From: Unio delphinus
Lineage: Eukaryota; Mollusca; Bivalvia; Unionida; Unionidae
Direction of reading: 5' to 3'
Assembly (NCBI GenBank): GCA_029339505.1
Contig: JAQISU010000234.1
Coordinates: 248,001-312,000, forward strand
Length of the DNA stretch: 64,000 nucleotides
Shown: piece after piece, positions 26,867-38,230 of the stretch
How positions within the stretch are numbered: the first letter of the stretch is position 1
Layout of the letters: every line of letters begins with the position of its first letter
Notes under the pieces: generated by a model
Seen by the model: only the letters and a program-made list of their open reading frames with translations
Told to the model about the DNA's origin: nothing
Databases searched by the model: none
Made by a program: the position numbers and the translations under genes

Positions 26867-28920
26867 AGTATGTCTGCAAAAGACTCTGACATTAAAATAA
26901 AGAAACTAGAATTAAAATTCAAGATGGAATTAAAGTTGAAGAAACTGGAATTTCAAGAAAGGGAGAAAGAAAGACAATTACAATGCGAAAAAGAGGAGAG
27001 AGAGACAGGAAAGGGAGAAAGAAAAAAAATTACAATATGACAATGAGGAGAAATAAAGACAATTTGAATTACAAAAAAAGCAGATGCACATTACAAGAAA
27101 AACAAATTGATAAAGAGAGATAGAAGGAAGAATTTGAATATCAATGTAAAATGAAAGAAATAGAGCTGGCAAGTGCAAAACACCTTCATATTTCAAATCA
27201 AAATTTAAGTTTTGATTTAGCAAGGAATATTAGATTAGTGCCCCCTTTCAGAGAAAAAGAAGTAGACAAATACTTCATTCGTTTTGAAAACGTTGCAGAA
27301 AATTTAAAGTGGCAAAGGGAGCAATGGACTCAGTTATTACAATGTGTACTCACTCGTAATGCTAGTGAGATTTACACTTCACTGTCTGCTCACCAAAGTT
27401 TTGACTATGATGTGGTTAAAGAATGCATTCTAAGGGGTTATGAGTTATTCCTTGAAACTTGTCGGCAAAAATTCAGAAATTACAGAAAAGAAGCTGGACA
27501 AACTCGTGTCATGTGAAAGTGCGGCTTTGTTAATGTACCCCTCCATTTTGTAAATTTGTCATCAGACTTAGTATCAGGACCTGTAACAGTCGGAACAGTC
27601 TCGGTTTTACGCGTTGAGGGCATTCATTTATTGCTAGGCAACGACTTAGCTGGAGACAAGGTTGTGGTTAATCCACTTGTAACTGACAAGCCTGATTTGG
27701 ATCAGATAGTTGATCCAATTGAAAAAGAATTTCCTAATATATTTCAAGCTTGTGCAGTTACCAGAGCTATGGCAAAGAAAACTCTTGAGAATGATGTTGA
27801 TGAAGCCAGTATTCTTTTAGCTGACACGTGTATAGGTCAGGCTTTTGATTAGATCACTTTTATTCCTTGTTTGGATCAATCAGAAGATATTGATCATAGT
27901 GATCTTCTATTAAAAACTCATTCTCTTTATTCTAATCAGGGTGATAAACGACAGTCACTTGTCGTCGAACAGGAAAAAGATCCTGAGATCTCCTGTTTGA
28001 TTCAAAGGGCCATGCATGAGACTGAAGCCACTGCAGTTCCTGTCTGTTATTTCATTAAAATTGGAATTCTTATGAGAAAATGGAGACCTCCCAAGGTACC
28101 TGTTGGTGATGAATGGTCGGTGAACTGTCAAATAGTAGTTCCAAAACCTTAGAGACAGGAAATACTTAATCTGGCCCATGACAATCCTTTGGCTGTTCAT
28201 ATAGGGATTTAAACAACTTATCACAAGATCTTGATTCACTTCTATTGGCCAAAAATAAAAAGTGATGTTGCCAAATACTGTAGATCTTGTCCTACTTGTC
28301 AAATGGTTGGTAAACCCAATCAGAAGATACATAATGCTCATCTACAACCCATTCCTGCATTTGACGAACCATTTAGTAGAATTATGGTAGATTGTGTAGG
28401 TCCCTAAACCAAGACCAAGGCATGTAACCAATACCTGTTGACCATTATGTGTGCGTCAACAAGGTTTCTAGAGACAATTCAGTTGAGGAATATAAAATCT
28501 AAAAAATAGTAAAAGTTTTGATAAAGGTTTTTTTTTACTCAGTATGGCCTTCCCAAATCTGTTCAGTCTGATCAAGGTTCAAACTTCATATCTGGAATTT
28601 TCCAACAAGTTATGGATGAATTGGGCTTTCAGCAGTTCAACTCTACAGCCTATCACCCTGAGAGCCAAAGTGCATTAGAAAGATTCAATCAGACTTTGAA
28701 AAATATGATCCGGGCATATTGTTTTGATACGAATAAAGATAGGGATGAAGGCATTAATTTACTATCGTTTGCTGTTAGAGAATCAGTTCAAGAATCTATA
28801 GGCTTCAGTCCCTTTGAACTGGTTTTTGGATACACTGTGGACCATTGAAGTTATTGAAAGAGAAACTTCTCTCTAATAAAGATACTGAGATCAATCTTCT
28901 TGATTATGTTTCCGATTTTA

Positions 28921-28921
<1 letters not shown>
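26867..28921 (+). pseudogene. Degenerate Ty3/gypsy retrotransposon, Gmr1-like order (gag-protease-integrase)
   Basis: A coiled, Lys/Glu-rich gag start (MSAKDSDIKIKKLELK) leads to a gag capsid-like block (VPPFREKEVDKYFIRFE). A protease-region remnant has LLLGNDLAGDKV (~27630) and an integrase follows: H2C2-type AHDNP...YWPKI...CRSCPTCQ (28170-28310), core SVQSDQGSNF (~28560) and YHPESQSALERFNQTL (~28650). Many stops and frameshifts occur. Integrase follows protease with no RT between, as in Gmr1-like elements where RT lies downstream; the downstream part is cut off at 28921. A simple RT deletion from a standard gypsy element is the alternative. Confidence 0.8.

Positions 28922-28922
<1 letters not shown>

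Positions 28923-28986
<64 letters not shown>
28923..28986. repeat. (AAT)n microsatellite, LINE tail
   Basis: About 21 AAT units directly abutting the 3' end of the minus-strand LINE fragment; on its sense strand this is an (ATT)n tail. Confidence 0.95.
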
Positions 28987-28987
<1 letters not shown>

Positions 28988-29640
28988 CCGACTTTGTATA
29001 CCGACTAATCTGTCGAAGCTCTAAGCGCTTTACACCATCAATAACGATATGACTACACTACAGAACAACAAATGACAAAAACAATGAAATTGGAAAACAT
29101 AACAAACATACTGAAAACATATAAGATAAAAAACATGATTAGGTCGCTAAGTTTGCCCCTGCAGTAGAAACAGGTGAGTATTAAGAGCAATCTTTAAAGG
29201 AACTACTGTCTCCTTGTGTCTAATTTCAATGGGCAATTCGTTCCACTTCGCCGGGCCCTGGTGTGCAAACGAACGTTGTCCATATGACGTTGTTTTCACC
29301 TTTGGAACAATGTGTATAAAATTATCAGAAGAAGAACGTAAGGATCTAGCTGGTGTATACACATGGGTAAGGCTGGATAGGAATGTTGGACTGGAGTCTG
29401 TCATTGAAAAACATAGCAAAGAGAACAAATTTTGTGTTTGATTATGTATCGAATTGATAGCCAGTGTAGGGTACAGAGCAGTGGAGAGGTGTGCTCTGAT
29501 CGAGGTACTCTAAAGATGATCCGTGCAGCTGTGTTTTGAACTTTTTGAAGCTTCTGGAGTAAATATTGTGACGAACCAGACAGAATTGAGTAACAATAGT
29601 CCATTCTTGAAGGCACTAATGAACACACAAGTGTTTAGTG
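28987..29640 (-). pseudogene. 3' fragment of an L2/CR1-like LINE
   Basis: Two overlapping frames encode the end of a reverse transcriptase ORF: 'VQNTAARIIFRVPRSEH', 'LHWLSIRYIIKHKI', then 'RSLRSSSDNFIHIVPKVK', 'GPAKWNELPIEIRHKETV' and 'LNTHLF'. These C-terminal blocks are typical of L2/CR1-type LINEs of invertebrates and fish. A frameshift near 29410-29430 breaks it. The untranslated end (TAAAGCGCTTAGAGCTTCG on the sense strand) and (ATT)n tail fit that group. 5' truncated. Confidence 0.8.
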
Positions 29641-29822
29641 GCATCAGCTGAAAGATATTTACGAATGGAACTGATGCGTCTCAATTCAAGATATGCAGCG
29701 TTGCATATGTTCATGACATGTTGGTGCAATGTGATGTAATGTAATGTGAGTAACGGCCAGGTTTCGTACTGACTGTGACAATTTAATGTTGGTGATGCTG
29801 ATATTTATTGTCTGAGGTAAAG

Positions 29823-30193
29823 AGCAGCAGAGGGGGTGAATTGGACATGGATTTCAAACAAAAGTACGGCTTATACGGCCAAGTCCATTTAGAGAAGGGA
29901 GGTATATGACAGTCGTATGTCTTATGGATGGGGTGGGAACATGGATTTCAACATGAAAATTGAGAGAAAAAAATCCATTTAACTCTTACGAAACCAAAAA
30001 AAAAAAAATAGTCTCCATTTGCCAAATAGAGACTTAGTGATTTAGCATCAATGGGTGAATCGGACATGAAAAAATCGATTTAACCCAAACATTTGCCAAG
30101 TGAAAATTCGAAATGTCTCCACTGGGTTGAAAAAACTCACCCGTTGATTTTATCAAGTCCGATACGATATCGTGTCCTCGAACGAAAATCCTT
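29823..30193. repeat. Left terminal region of element 2A
   Basis: Shares the outer AGCAGCAGAGGGGGTGAATTGGAC motif type and the inner AAGTCCGATACGATATCGTG block with other copies, but the sequence between differs and no inner CTGCTGCT boundary is seen, unlike elements 1 and 3. No gene. Confidence 0.65.
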
Positions 30194-31546
30194 TCAGGAT
30201 TTCACAAACAGACTAATTTGTAAAACTTCATCTAGTAAATCAATCCGATTATTGGACTGGTCAGTGAGTTTGAAATTAATTCTGGTTAATGAATCATTAT
30301 GACATCGCATATAGACTGGATTAATCGGGGATTCAATTATTAGAAACCCTGGAGGAGCTGTTGGTGCAAATGAATACAAAATATATCCATGCTGAGCTTG
30401 ATTTGATCGTTCTAAATTTATTTGGTAACTTTCCTCGATAACATCGCATACTAAATTGATCGCTATCACCGATAAAATATTTACACTGAACGGAGCGATA
30501 TGCCTGCCGCCACCATCTGGGTCATTATTATGTTTGAGGATTGTTGGTGGTGGTTGCAATTTCTTCCACGTATCATGAATTATTTTAAAACCGACATCGA
30601 TGGTGTCACTGAGAAGTTTTTTTTAGTTCTGGTACGTTATATCCTGGTAGCTTAAATGCTGGAATATCTTCAACGCGGATTCTATAATCTATTGCAAATA
30701 TTGTTCTCGATATGGGATTATTATCATCTAATATATCCTGAATAATTTTCAAATTAAATGTTTCCATATCGTCGATAATTTTATTGCATGTTTCTACGAC
30801 GCTGATAAATTCATCCCGGGTGAGAGAGCCGGATTTAACAGATATTAACAACAGTGAAAAATCATTATTCATTGCTGTGAAGTTTTCAGTGATTTTATGC
30901 TCTCGAGTTCCGTAGCCTTTTCTCTTAGTGCCATGATCTACAAATTCACTTAAAAAATTCAATTTGTCATAATCGCTATAGCTTTTTACTGGATTATCAG
31001 ATTTTATCATGTCTGTGATATAATCATTTTTTTTTTGGGTTCTGGTAAATTAACGGTTTTTTCCCGGGGTGGTAATTCAGGCCATCCTAGTACGGTTCTT
31101 ATATAACTCTGATAGATATCTACGACATAACCAGGCGAGTTTATTTCAATGGCAGATGATAGTGTTGGCTCATGAACTGTTATAGCTATTTTTGATTCTG
31201 CTCCAGTAATGGATTTTATTCTACGTTGCAATTCAGCATTGATTTGATTAATTTGGTATGATCCGGTTTGTATGGAAACAACGTTCCAGTCTGGGGTACC
31301 GTCGTCTTTATTCTTATTCGCAAATACCAAGGAATTATTCGGTTTTTGACCACCAAATGATTTTGATCTGATATTAGGCCAACTGTGGTATACTCGTAGT
31401 TTTGCTAGCGCGATTTCCTTCACTGGAACCGGGGAAGGGAAATTCACACTGAATTCTGGATTCGTTGATGTTATTGAGATCATGCTTGTTTGTACTGGGT
31501 TTGTGTTCTCCACTATTTGTTGAAGTAATTCCATCGGTGTTGTCAT
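30194..31546 (-). pseudogene. Penton-like gene, frameshifted (element 2A)
   Basis: Homologue of 2424-3788 and 44591-45967, split into three frames: breaks near 30560-30606 and near 31007-31040 (a T-run). The N- and C-terminal blocks are well kept (IRTVLGWPELPP, YSFAPTAPPGFLII), while the middle is the part that varies most among the three copies. It overlaps the membrane-protein gene at its start as in the other copies. Confidence 0.8.
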
Positions 31547-32012
31547 CGTTATTATACTGTTGTTGTCGCTCTAATTTTGACACCGCGGAATCATAAATAC
31601 TGACCATCGCTGAAAACTCACTCTCTGATATAACTGTATCATCGAGCGATGACGATATCAACGAGGATAATTGCAAGTATGCGGTTGATACAACATGGAA
31701 TTGAATTATGTAGTCTTGTAGTTTGCGTTGGCTGCATGATGATATTTTTTTTGTTATTATCGAAATTATTCCAGCGATTGTTGTTGCCGCAGAAATGCAA
31801 ATTGGAACAGCTATCGGGGCCATCATTGTCACTGAAGACAGTATAATACCAGCTCCGGTGATTACACCACTCACAGCATACACAGTAACATCAATTATGG
31901 TAATTCTTCGTTGGTATTTTTTTATTTTTATTTGATACTCCTCAGTGAGGGTTTTGAGTCTATTTTGAAATTCTCTGACCTGATCATAGCGATATTGCGA
32001 TGATGAAATCAT
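31374..32012 (-). CDS. Two-helix membrane protein (element 2A)
   Basis: Intact 212 residues, about 85% identical by eye to the element 1 protein. Hydrophobic hairpin at ~40-87 (YAVSGVITGAGIILSSV, then PICISAATTIAGIISII). The C-terminal 58 codons overlap the penton-like gene in another frame. It is the only fully open copy of this gene besides that in element 1. Confidence 0.7.
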   Translation of the reverse strand: MISSSQYRYDQVREFQNRLKTLTEEYQIKIKKYQRRITIIDVTVYAVSGVITGAGIILSSVTMMAPIAVPICISAATTIAGIISIITKKISSCSQRKLQDYIIQFHVVSTAYLQLSSLISSSLDDTVISESEFSAMVSIYDSAVSKLERQQQYNNDDNTDGITSTNSGEHKPSTNKHDLNNINESRIQCEFPFPGSSEGNRASKTTSIPQLA

Positions 32013-32050
32013 TTTATCCTTAAATCAGTTTACGATTTCAATTGAAACCG

Positions 32051-32901
32051 TTATTTACTTAAATCCGCTACAAATTCCACATATCACGTTGTTGAAACCC
32101 TAACCAAATTTTTATCAGTAGATGTTATCGTGAACTTTTCAGTTGTATCCTTGTCGATGATCGTTGAAATCGTATTATTGACCCCAGATGAACTCGACGA
32201 TGAAATATTAAATTGAGTCGTTGTCACTAGTGTCAATCGATAAATACCCTTAACGGTTGCAGTGATATCTAAGTTGTTGTTTGTAGGTGTCCACGCAAAT
32301 GATCCGTGTTGGATTGTGTATACTAAGTTGTTGGTTTTCTCATGAGGAATTTTCGTTTTCTCAATGACTGTTATCATCCTCGAAAAATCATTTTTGATGG
32401 CTCCGATGAAGTTTTTCGTCTCATCGATGGATTTTTTAATATCAGGGAGTTTTATTTCAATTTTATCCAACGGGGTTCCAATAAATTTAGCAATGATATT
32501 TCTACGAAATGATGTTAACTGTTTTCCGTGTTCTTCGGTTTTAGATTGAAGTGTTGCTAGGTCCAACACAGAATTTTTCAACTCATCGTTGAGAGTTTTT
32601 AATCTATCTGTAATAGTCGAAAAAGTACACCCGGTTTGGGTTTACCCTGATCGGAAAATAACGCGATAGTATCCTCGATTGCGTTTCGTTGTTTAACTAA
32701 AATATCATCCAGAGAGACATTACTAGTTTTCAATTTACCCTGACGATCTTGAAATACAACTTTTTCATTAGGATCAACACTTGCTAGGTTCAAAGTCTCA
32801 GCTATTTCATCTTCAATTATTTTTTTTATATCACCGGTTGCAGTGCCATCGGGTTCAGGTTTCTTCAGCGCTGATAAAGATCTCCCCCAAATATCAATCA
32901 T
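32051..32901 (-). pseudogene. Fibre-like gene, broken (element 2A)
   Basis: Starts at MIDIWGRSLSAL (32901). A frameshift near 32590-32640 and a TGG-to-TGA change near 32084 (in the conserved TTWYVEF end) inactivate it. It has only one full 31-residue repeat (GKLKTSNVSLDDILVKQRNA), against three in element 1. Confidence 0.7.
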
Positions 32902-32926
32902 TGTTATTGTAAAACTCTTTCTCTCT

Positions 32927-33374
32927 CTAAAATCTCGTTGATTTCCAGCGATTACTAGTGTATTCATTTACGACAATGTGTGGTGGTTTTCGAGATGCTG
33001 AAATAGCGTTAAGGATATTTAATACTTCACTGCCGCATATTGGTGGATCATTCATTTGTTGTGTTGGTAGCGTAGAATACCAAGTCTTCATTGGAAATAT
33101 TTTTATGTAACGCATAAACTCTTTTGGCGGTGCTAATCCATATGAATCAAAATAGACGATTGCACGTGGATCAATAGCGTATGCAACCCAGTGAGTTCCA
33201 GGTCCGGTGCTGTTATGGAGATTAATGATACCTGTTTCAGTGTTGTTTGGTATTTTGGTATTATTTGGTATTGTTTGGTATTATTTGGTGTTTAATTGAT
33301 CTTTCATAAAGACACCTCTGAAATTTGTAATCGGTAGTTTTTTTAGCAGCATCCATTAAATCAAAATTGGACAT
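32927..33374 (-). pseudogene. Adenain-like protease, frameshifted (element 2A)
   Basis: Start MSNFDLMDAAKK at 33374. The frame is lost within the first 45 codons (extra T in TTTTTT near 33340 and a GGTATT repeat expansion near 33250-33290), then resumes: GPGTHWVAYAI, VYFDSYG and PPICGSEVL are all still readable, so the catalytic triad is kept in the decayed gene. Confidence 0.75.
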
Positions 33375-33419
33375 AGGAGTCAAAGATTTTTGAGTTAATA
33401 AACCGTCCCTGGGATTCTC

Positions 33420-34012
33420 AGGCCTTTTCCGCTGTACCATGAATACGGAGTTCCTGGTAGATACAACCCCTTTCCCTTTTTGTATACCCTCGTCCCGTCT
33501 TCGGTTCATATGATTGAGTAATTCCTTGTTTCGCTTTTGCCCCCGATGCGGCAGCTTTTGCAATCGCTTTTATAAATCCTGGTAACGCACCTAGTCTAAA
33601 ACCCTCTCCCTTTTTTATACCCTCATCCTTTCTTCGGTTCATATGATTCAGTAATGCCTTGTATCGCTTTTGCTCCCAAGCCTCCAGCTGCCCCCAATGC
33701 GACAGCTTTTGCAACTGCTGGTGCAGCCGCTGCAATTAATCCTGGTATTGCAGCAAATAACGGGAATATACCGCCGGTTTTAATCATATTTTTGATAGCA
33801 GCCGAAGAAATAGTAATCTGAACGCCTTTTTTTGCTACAAGTGCATCATTGAAATGTTTTATTTGACGAGTTGTCAGCGATAATTTATTCGCCCCGCCAG
33901 TCATTTGATTGGGTTTCAGCGTGATAGTGGTTCCACATTTTTTAGCTGATTCCGATCGCAATTTCTTGATTTGACCAGGAGTTAACGCAACACTAATATT
34001 ACTATATGACAT
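33420..34012 (-). pseudogene. pX-like gene with internal duplication (element 2A)
   Basis: The N-terminal 110 residues are intact, including GGIFPLFAAIPGLIAAAAP. Downstream a ~125-bp block encoding an ESYEPKKG-type segment is duplicated (about 33480-33600 and 33605-33725), and the frame is lost. The LPGTPYSWYSG repeats of elements 1 and 3 are reduced to one degenerate copy, and the GATCCGTGAACGGATC palindrome is absent. Confidence 0.65.
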
Positions 34013-34031
34013 TATACATAAAAGATTGATT

Positions 34032-35468
34032 CTAAATCGTAAAACGATTCAATGGAAAAATCCTTTGGATTTTCAATTTCATATTTTCCACTGGTGCATC
34101 TACCACTCTCATTCTTCCTCCAACACCTTCAAGTAGCATTGATTTATCACTGAGAATGACAGCAACTGCTCTATAATTAGCAATACCACCAGGACGGGTC
34201 ACACGAGCTCTGAAGTGTATATCAACGACAGATTGTCTTGTTAAATCAAGATGTTCCAGTGAAAAGTAATAAATCGGATAGAGGCTTTTAAAATCAAGTT
34301 GTGATATTTGCAAACCAGTATCCACATTTTGATCACGTGACATATATGACAACAGGTTATGATAGACACGTGCAATATGATTTTGACCGTAATCAAGTTG
34401 TATATCCTCGGATGGTTCCTGCTGTCCATTTATTCTCAGCGATACTTCATTAACACCTAACTGATCAAATATCATATGGCTTCGTTCTTGATTACCAACC
34501 CGCACATTATTCTGTAACGCTACAAATATATGACGTGGAGCTGAAACACCTTGTTTTGATGCCAGATGCCATGTGAATGTACCATCAACATTATCCTGTT
34601 TGATATCCGTAGTCACTGATAACCAACTCAACAACGACTTTCCTCCTTGATCCATAAATGATAGTAGTCGCTGTTCTTCTGTGATTGATGGAGTTAATAC
34701 TGGCATCCATAATGCTAGTTTTGTTAAAATGACTTTACCCTCGGCAACACCAGCATCACGCCAGATTACATCATTATCAGTACCCTTCGCTCCATAAATA
34801 ACTTTTTGGACGTTTCTACAGAATCCAAAAATATGATGCAGTGGAATCGCACATGAAAATTGTCGAAGCTGTCCTTGTAATGTTGCTACACGTGTTGCAA
34901 ATCCTAGGTTGTAATTAGTAATATTATTTATGACATCAAAATCACCAGCTGGTCTTACATATCCGGCTGGTGCTGGATAAACTGAAGAAGCATGTGTTGC
35001 CTTGACTCTAGAATACTGGACGTGTTCAGGGTGATCAGTAATATCCTTAGAAAACATCATAGATGGACCAGCTTATCTTGTATAATCATCAGAATATCTC
35101 GCTAATCCTATGATTGTTGTGGACACATCAACTTCACGGTCAATGGATTCAATTTCCTTTCCATCAATGAGATATCTTGCACTCTCAAATAGTGCCATGA
35201 TCCCATTATTAACAAAACCAACTTTAATAGTCGGGTTATTGTCGTATGGGGTATTAGCAGCGACATTTGTTACAAGTTCTTCTTCGATTTCGATAAATGC
35301 CTCACACGGTAGAAAATATTTACTGGTATCATGAACTTGAAGTTCAATTCGCGATCGGAGATCTGGTTGTACTGCGTGATAAGAATAAAATTGAAACTCG
35401 TGTACAGAATCATTCTTGAGCACTGGGGCATCCATATCAAATGCTGGATCAGGTGACCTTTTGAACAT
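34032..35468 (-). pseudogene. Major capsid protein gene with one in-frame stop (element 2A)
   Basis: Double-jelly-roll capsid homologue (landmarks as at 6382-7824). A single TCA-to-TAA change (about 35070, between DDYTR and AGPSMMF) interrupts an otherwise open frame. The normal stop after VENM is also lost (TAA to AAA), adding 16 residues to 34032. Confidence 0.85.
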
Positions 35469-35531
35469 TTTATTCTATTTATCAGAGTCTAAATCGTGAA
35501 ATCGTAAACGATTTTCATCGTAAAAGATTTT

Positions 35532-35966
35532 TCATCGTCGTGTTTTTTTAAAGCCACTTCCCGCTATCATGTTTGCTATCATGTTATTTTGGTCACTCGG
35601 AGTCACCAGCGATGCTAATTTTTCATCTACTGCGTTATTTATTTTTTTACTAACACTTGCAGGCATCTCTGCTGTAGATGGTAACGGTTTCTTTTTTCGT
35701 CTAACTAATGATGTTATTTTATTATTCACAGCTGAAAACGCTTTTCCGGCATGATCTCCAACAGTACTAATACCCTTATCACGAATAACATCAATGGCTT
35801 TCATTCCTAATTGTTTAGCTAACGGCATCACTTTTGGAGCCATTCTTGAAAATAATCCTAAAATGGTATCACCGAAACCATCTCCGTAGTATGCTCTATA
35901 AACAGGCAATCGTGAGTTTACCACATAGACGCTAGTTGGTTTGTCATGGTTGTAGTGTATGATCAT
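35532..35966 (-). CDS. pVI-like minor capsid protein (element 2A)
   Basis: Intact 144 residues: MIIHYNHDKPTSVYVVNSRL, amphipathic FSRMAPKVMPLAKQLGMKA, a Lys-rich segment (RRKKKPLPS) and a C-terminal MIAGSGFKKTRR. IAGSG fits the adenain-type pattern; cleavage would free a short basic peptide, as the C-terminal pVI peptide of adenovirus does. The homology to pVI itself is inference from position and shape. Confidence 0.6.
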   Translation of the reverse strand: MIIHYNHDKPTSVYVVNSRLPVYRAYYGDGFGDTILGLFSRMAPKVMPLAKQLGMKAIDVIRDKGISTVGDHAGKAFSAVNNKITSLVRRKKKPLPSTAEMPASVSKKINNAVDEKLASLVTPSDQNNMIANMIAGSGFKKTRR

Positions 35967-36028
35967 CTTATTATAAAAACACTAGTGTTTTCAATTGCTA
36001 GCAATTTCCAATCCAAAGAATTTTCGAC

Positions 36029-36911
36029 TTAGTCGCTGTAATAATCAGTATGATTTTCCACTAACTCGCCAATTAAATCTCGATATGTTTTGATATCCAT
36101 GATACCGCCTTGAAATAACCGCCTGCAGATATCAGCTGCTTCATTAATTATTTCTGGAGAGTTATTTCCAGCTCGTTTTCCTCCGATGAGAACTTCTAAT
36201 CGTGATATATCACCGAGAATATTACCAGGACATGAAACGCTAGCGTTTCCAACCAGACCACTCCCCAGAAATTTCTTCTCATCGTATGGGTCTTGTTTTT
36301 GCTGTCTTATTTGGAGTTGAAATTTTCTCTTGAAGTCTCTGTATTCCTTCATCCTTCTATCTAAACTCCCAGTATTTATTTCATACACTATATCAGCCCA
36401 TTCATTATGTGACATTCTATAATTCGTATAATTGTCCTTGAAAAACTTCTCTTGTGAATCATAGCTGTTAGCAGCAAATTCACCTAAATTGTCTATATCC
36501 TCGTTGAGAATTCGTTGTTTAGCGCTATCGGTAAATATAATTGATATAGGTAGTTGTCCACTAACTAGTTCTTCCTGAAATCCTTCAAATTTTCGTTCTG
36601 AAGCGGTTGATATATCCTGAGGAAGTGTTTTTAATGATTTGTTTGTTTGTTTAGTTCTTTTTGCTATTTTTTCTAACACAGGGAGAAAAGTCTCTTCTGG
36701 TTTTTTTTCCTTGTTCAGAGATTGTTGACACTATCTGTTTCGTTGTTGTAGTTATTGGTTTAAACAACTCTTCAGATCCCTCAGCAAAATCAGTCTGAAG
36801 ACTCTGTCTAGCTTGCAGTTTATTTCTTACAGAGTCGCGAATTGGTATAAATCTCTTAATTGCATCTAGTCGTTCACGAGCCAGTCGGGTCGTTAATGCT
36901 TCATTGACCAT
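36029..36911 (-). pseudogene. Minor capsid-type gene, frameshifted (element 2A)
   Basis: Start MVNEALTTRLARER at 36911; the frame shifts near 36660-36700 (CTTTTTTTTCC region). The C-terminal block (GGKRAGNNSPEIINEAADIC) is kept. The Arg/Gln/Thr repeats and Asp runs of the other copies are missing, so the protein is shorter. The palindrome GAAACGCTAGCGTTTC lies at 36234-36249 and encodes GNASVS just after FLGSGLV. Confidence 0.7.
36234..36249. repeat. In-gene palindrome GAAACGCTAGCGTTTC (minor capsid, element 2A)
   Basis: Identical 16-mer to that in the helicase genes (22864, 41715, 55795). On the coding strand it gives the same peptide GNASVS here, where elements 1 and 3 have a different sequence (NPRIVNT). 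Confidence 0.8.
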
Positions 36912-36959
36912 TATTTGAAGTTGCAAACAATTTTTCAATTGTAAAACAATTTTTCTATC

Positions 36960-37735
36960 CGACTTAACACCACCGTGGAAGTGTTATTTTGACATTTTAA
37001 GGGCGTTATCATTGATGAGGGAAGAGTGGAAATTGTATAAAAAAATAATTAATTCCCCACTTCCCTCATTTTTTATACACCAATAACATGTCGGATGATT
37101 TTTAACACCACCGTGGAAGTGTTATTTTGACATTTTAAGGGCATTATCATTGATGGGGAAAGTGTGGAAATTGTATAAAAAATAATTAATATCACACTTT
37201 CCCCATTTTTTTGACATGTCGGATGATTTTTAACACGATCATGGAAGCGTTATTTTGACATTTTAAGGGTGTTATTATCGATGGCGCAAGTGTCATAATT
37301 GCTATAAAAATATATCATACTGACACTTGCGCCATTTTTGACATGTCGGATGATTTTTAACACGATCATGGAAGTGTTATTTCATCCTATAATAGCTTCT
37401 ATCATTGATGTTGAAAGTCACATAATTGTTATAAAAAAAAATATTTCTGTGACTTTCAACATCAATGACATGTCGGATGATTTTTGATACGATCATGGAA
37501 GTGTTATTTTAACCTATAACAGCTTCTATCATCGATGGAGCAAGTCACATAATTGCTATAAAAATATATAATAACTGTGACTTGCTCCACTTTTTTTTTC
37601 ATCACAGACATGTCGGATGATTTTTAACACCACCGTGGAAGTCTTTTTTGTTATTTTAACGGCTCTATCATTGATGTTGAAAGTCACATAATTGCTATAA
37701 AAATAGATAATTCTGTGACTTTCAACATTCTATTT
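36960..37735. repeat. Array of six hairpin units with variable stems (element 2A)
   Basis: Six ~110-150-bp units. Constant part: ACATGTCGGATGATTTTTAA, then CAC...TGGAAGTGTTATTT and a TATCATTGATG-like segment. Each then has a left stem, a loop with ATAATTGCTATAAAAA-type TATA sequence, and the inverted right stem. Stems differ: ATGGGGAAAGTGTG (37153/37193), ATGGCGCAAGTGTCA (37281/37321), ATTGATGTTGAAAGTCACA (37404/37448), TGGAGCAAGTCACA (37536/37576), ATGTTGAAAGTCACA (37674/37714); the first (37015) is imperfect. Element 3 has two units and 2B one. No gene lies here. Confidence 0.85.
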
Positions 37736-37882
37736 TGATCATCCATTAACGGCCCATCGATTTTTTATTCACTGATTTTGTCATTTTCAATCAAAAAGTG
37801 CTAAAAAAATGAAAATATCTTTGAGGGTCGATTTCAATCAAAAGATGACAAAATCTCTTTGAGGGTCGGTCAATCAAAATCG

Positions 37883-38230
37883 TTAATTTTCTTGAATTAA
37901 CGCCCGTAGGTTTCTAATTTTAGAATTAACTTCCTTTTCCAATTCATATTCGTTACCTAATTCTTTTCGTATTCCCTCTACGATAGTATATAACGGAACG
38001 AACACACCTACTTCACTGGAAAATGCAAGAGAGTCCCGAATTGAATTTTGAATTTTTTTGATGAGCGCATATTTCTTTGGTAGCATATACTTGTTGTTGT
38101 TAACTCCGTATTCTATATCCTGAAAATCTGACATGATTTGATCAGGATTCAAACCATCTGATAGTATAAAACCCTGACTTTTCAATTTTAAAATTTCAAC
38201 TATAATGCTGTCCATATTTTCGGAATTCAT
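37883..38230 (-). CDS. Small conserved protein of unknown function (element 2A)
   Basis: Intact 115 residues, homologous to 9605-9961: LSDGLNPDQIMSDFQDIEYG and KIRNLRALIQEN kept. Its survival in a mostly broken copy is not itself evidence of function, since the gene is short. Confidence 0.65.
   Translation of the reverse strand: MNSENMDSIIVEILKLKSQGFILSDGLNPDQIMSDFQDIEYGVNNNKYMLPKKYALIKKIQNSIRDSLAFSSEVGVFVPLYTIVEGIRKELGNEYELEKEVNSKIRNLRALIQEN

Noticed and set aside
26457..26889. Several 80-115-residue frames of Tyr-Ile-His-Thr or Met-Tyr-Val-Cys repeats
   Set aside because: They are six-frame readings of the CATA/GCAT microsatellite.
36960..37735. CRISPR array
   Set aside because: Repeat units alternate with variable parts, but the variable parts are self-complementary stems, the units are far longer than CRISPR repeats, and no cas genes exist in this eukaryotic context.
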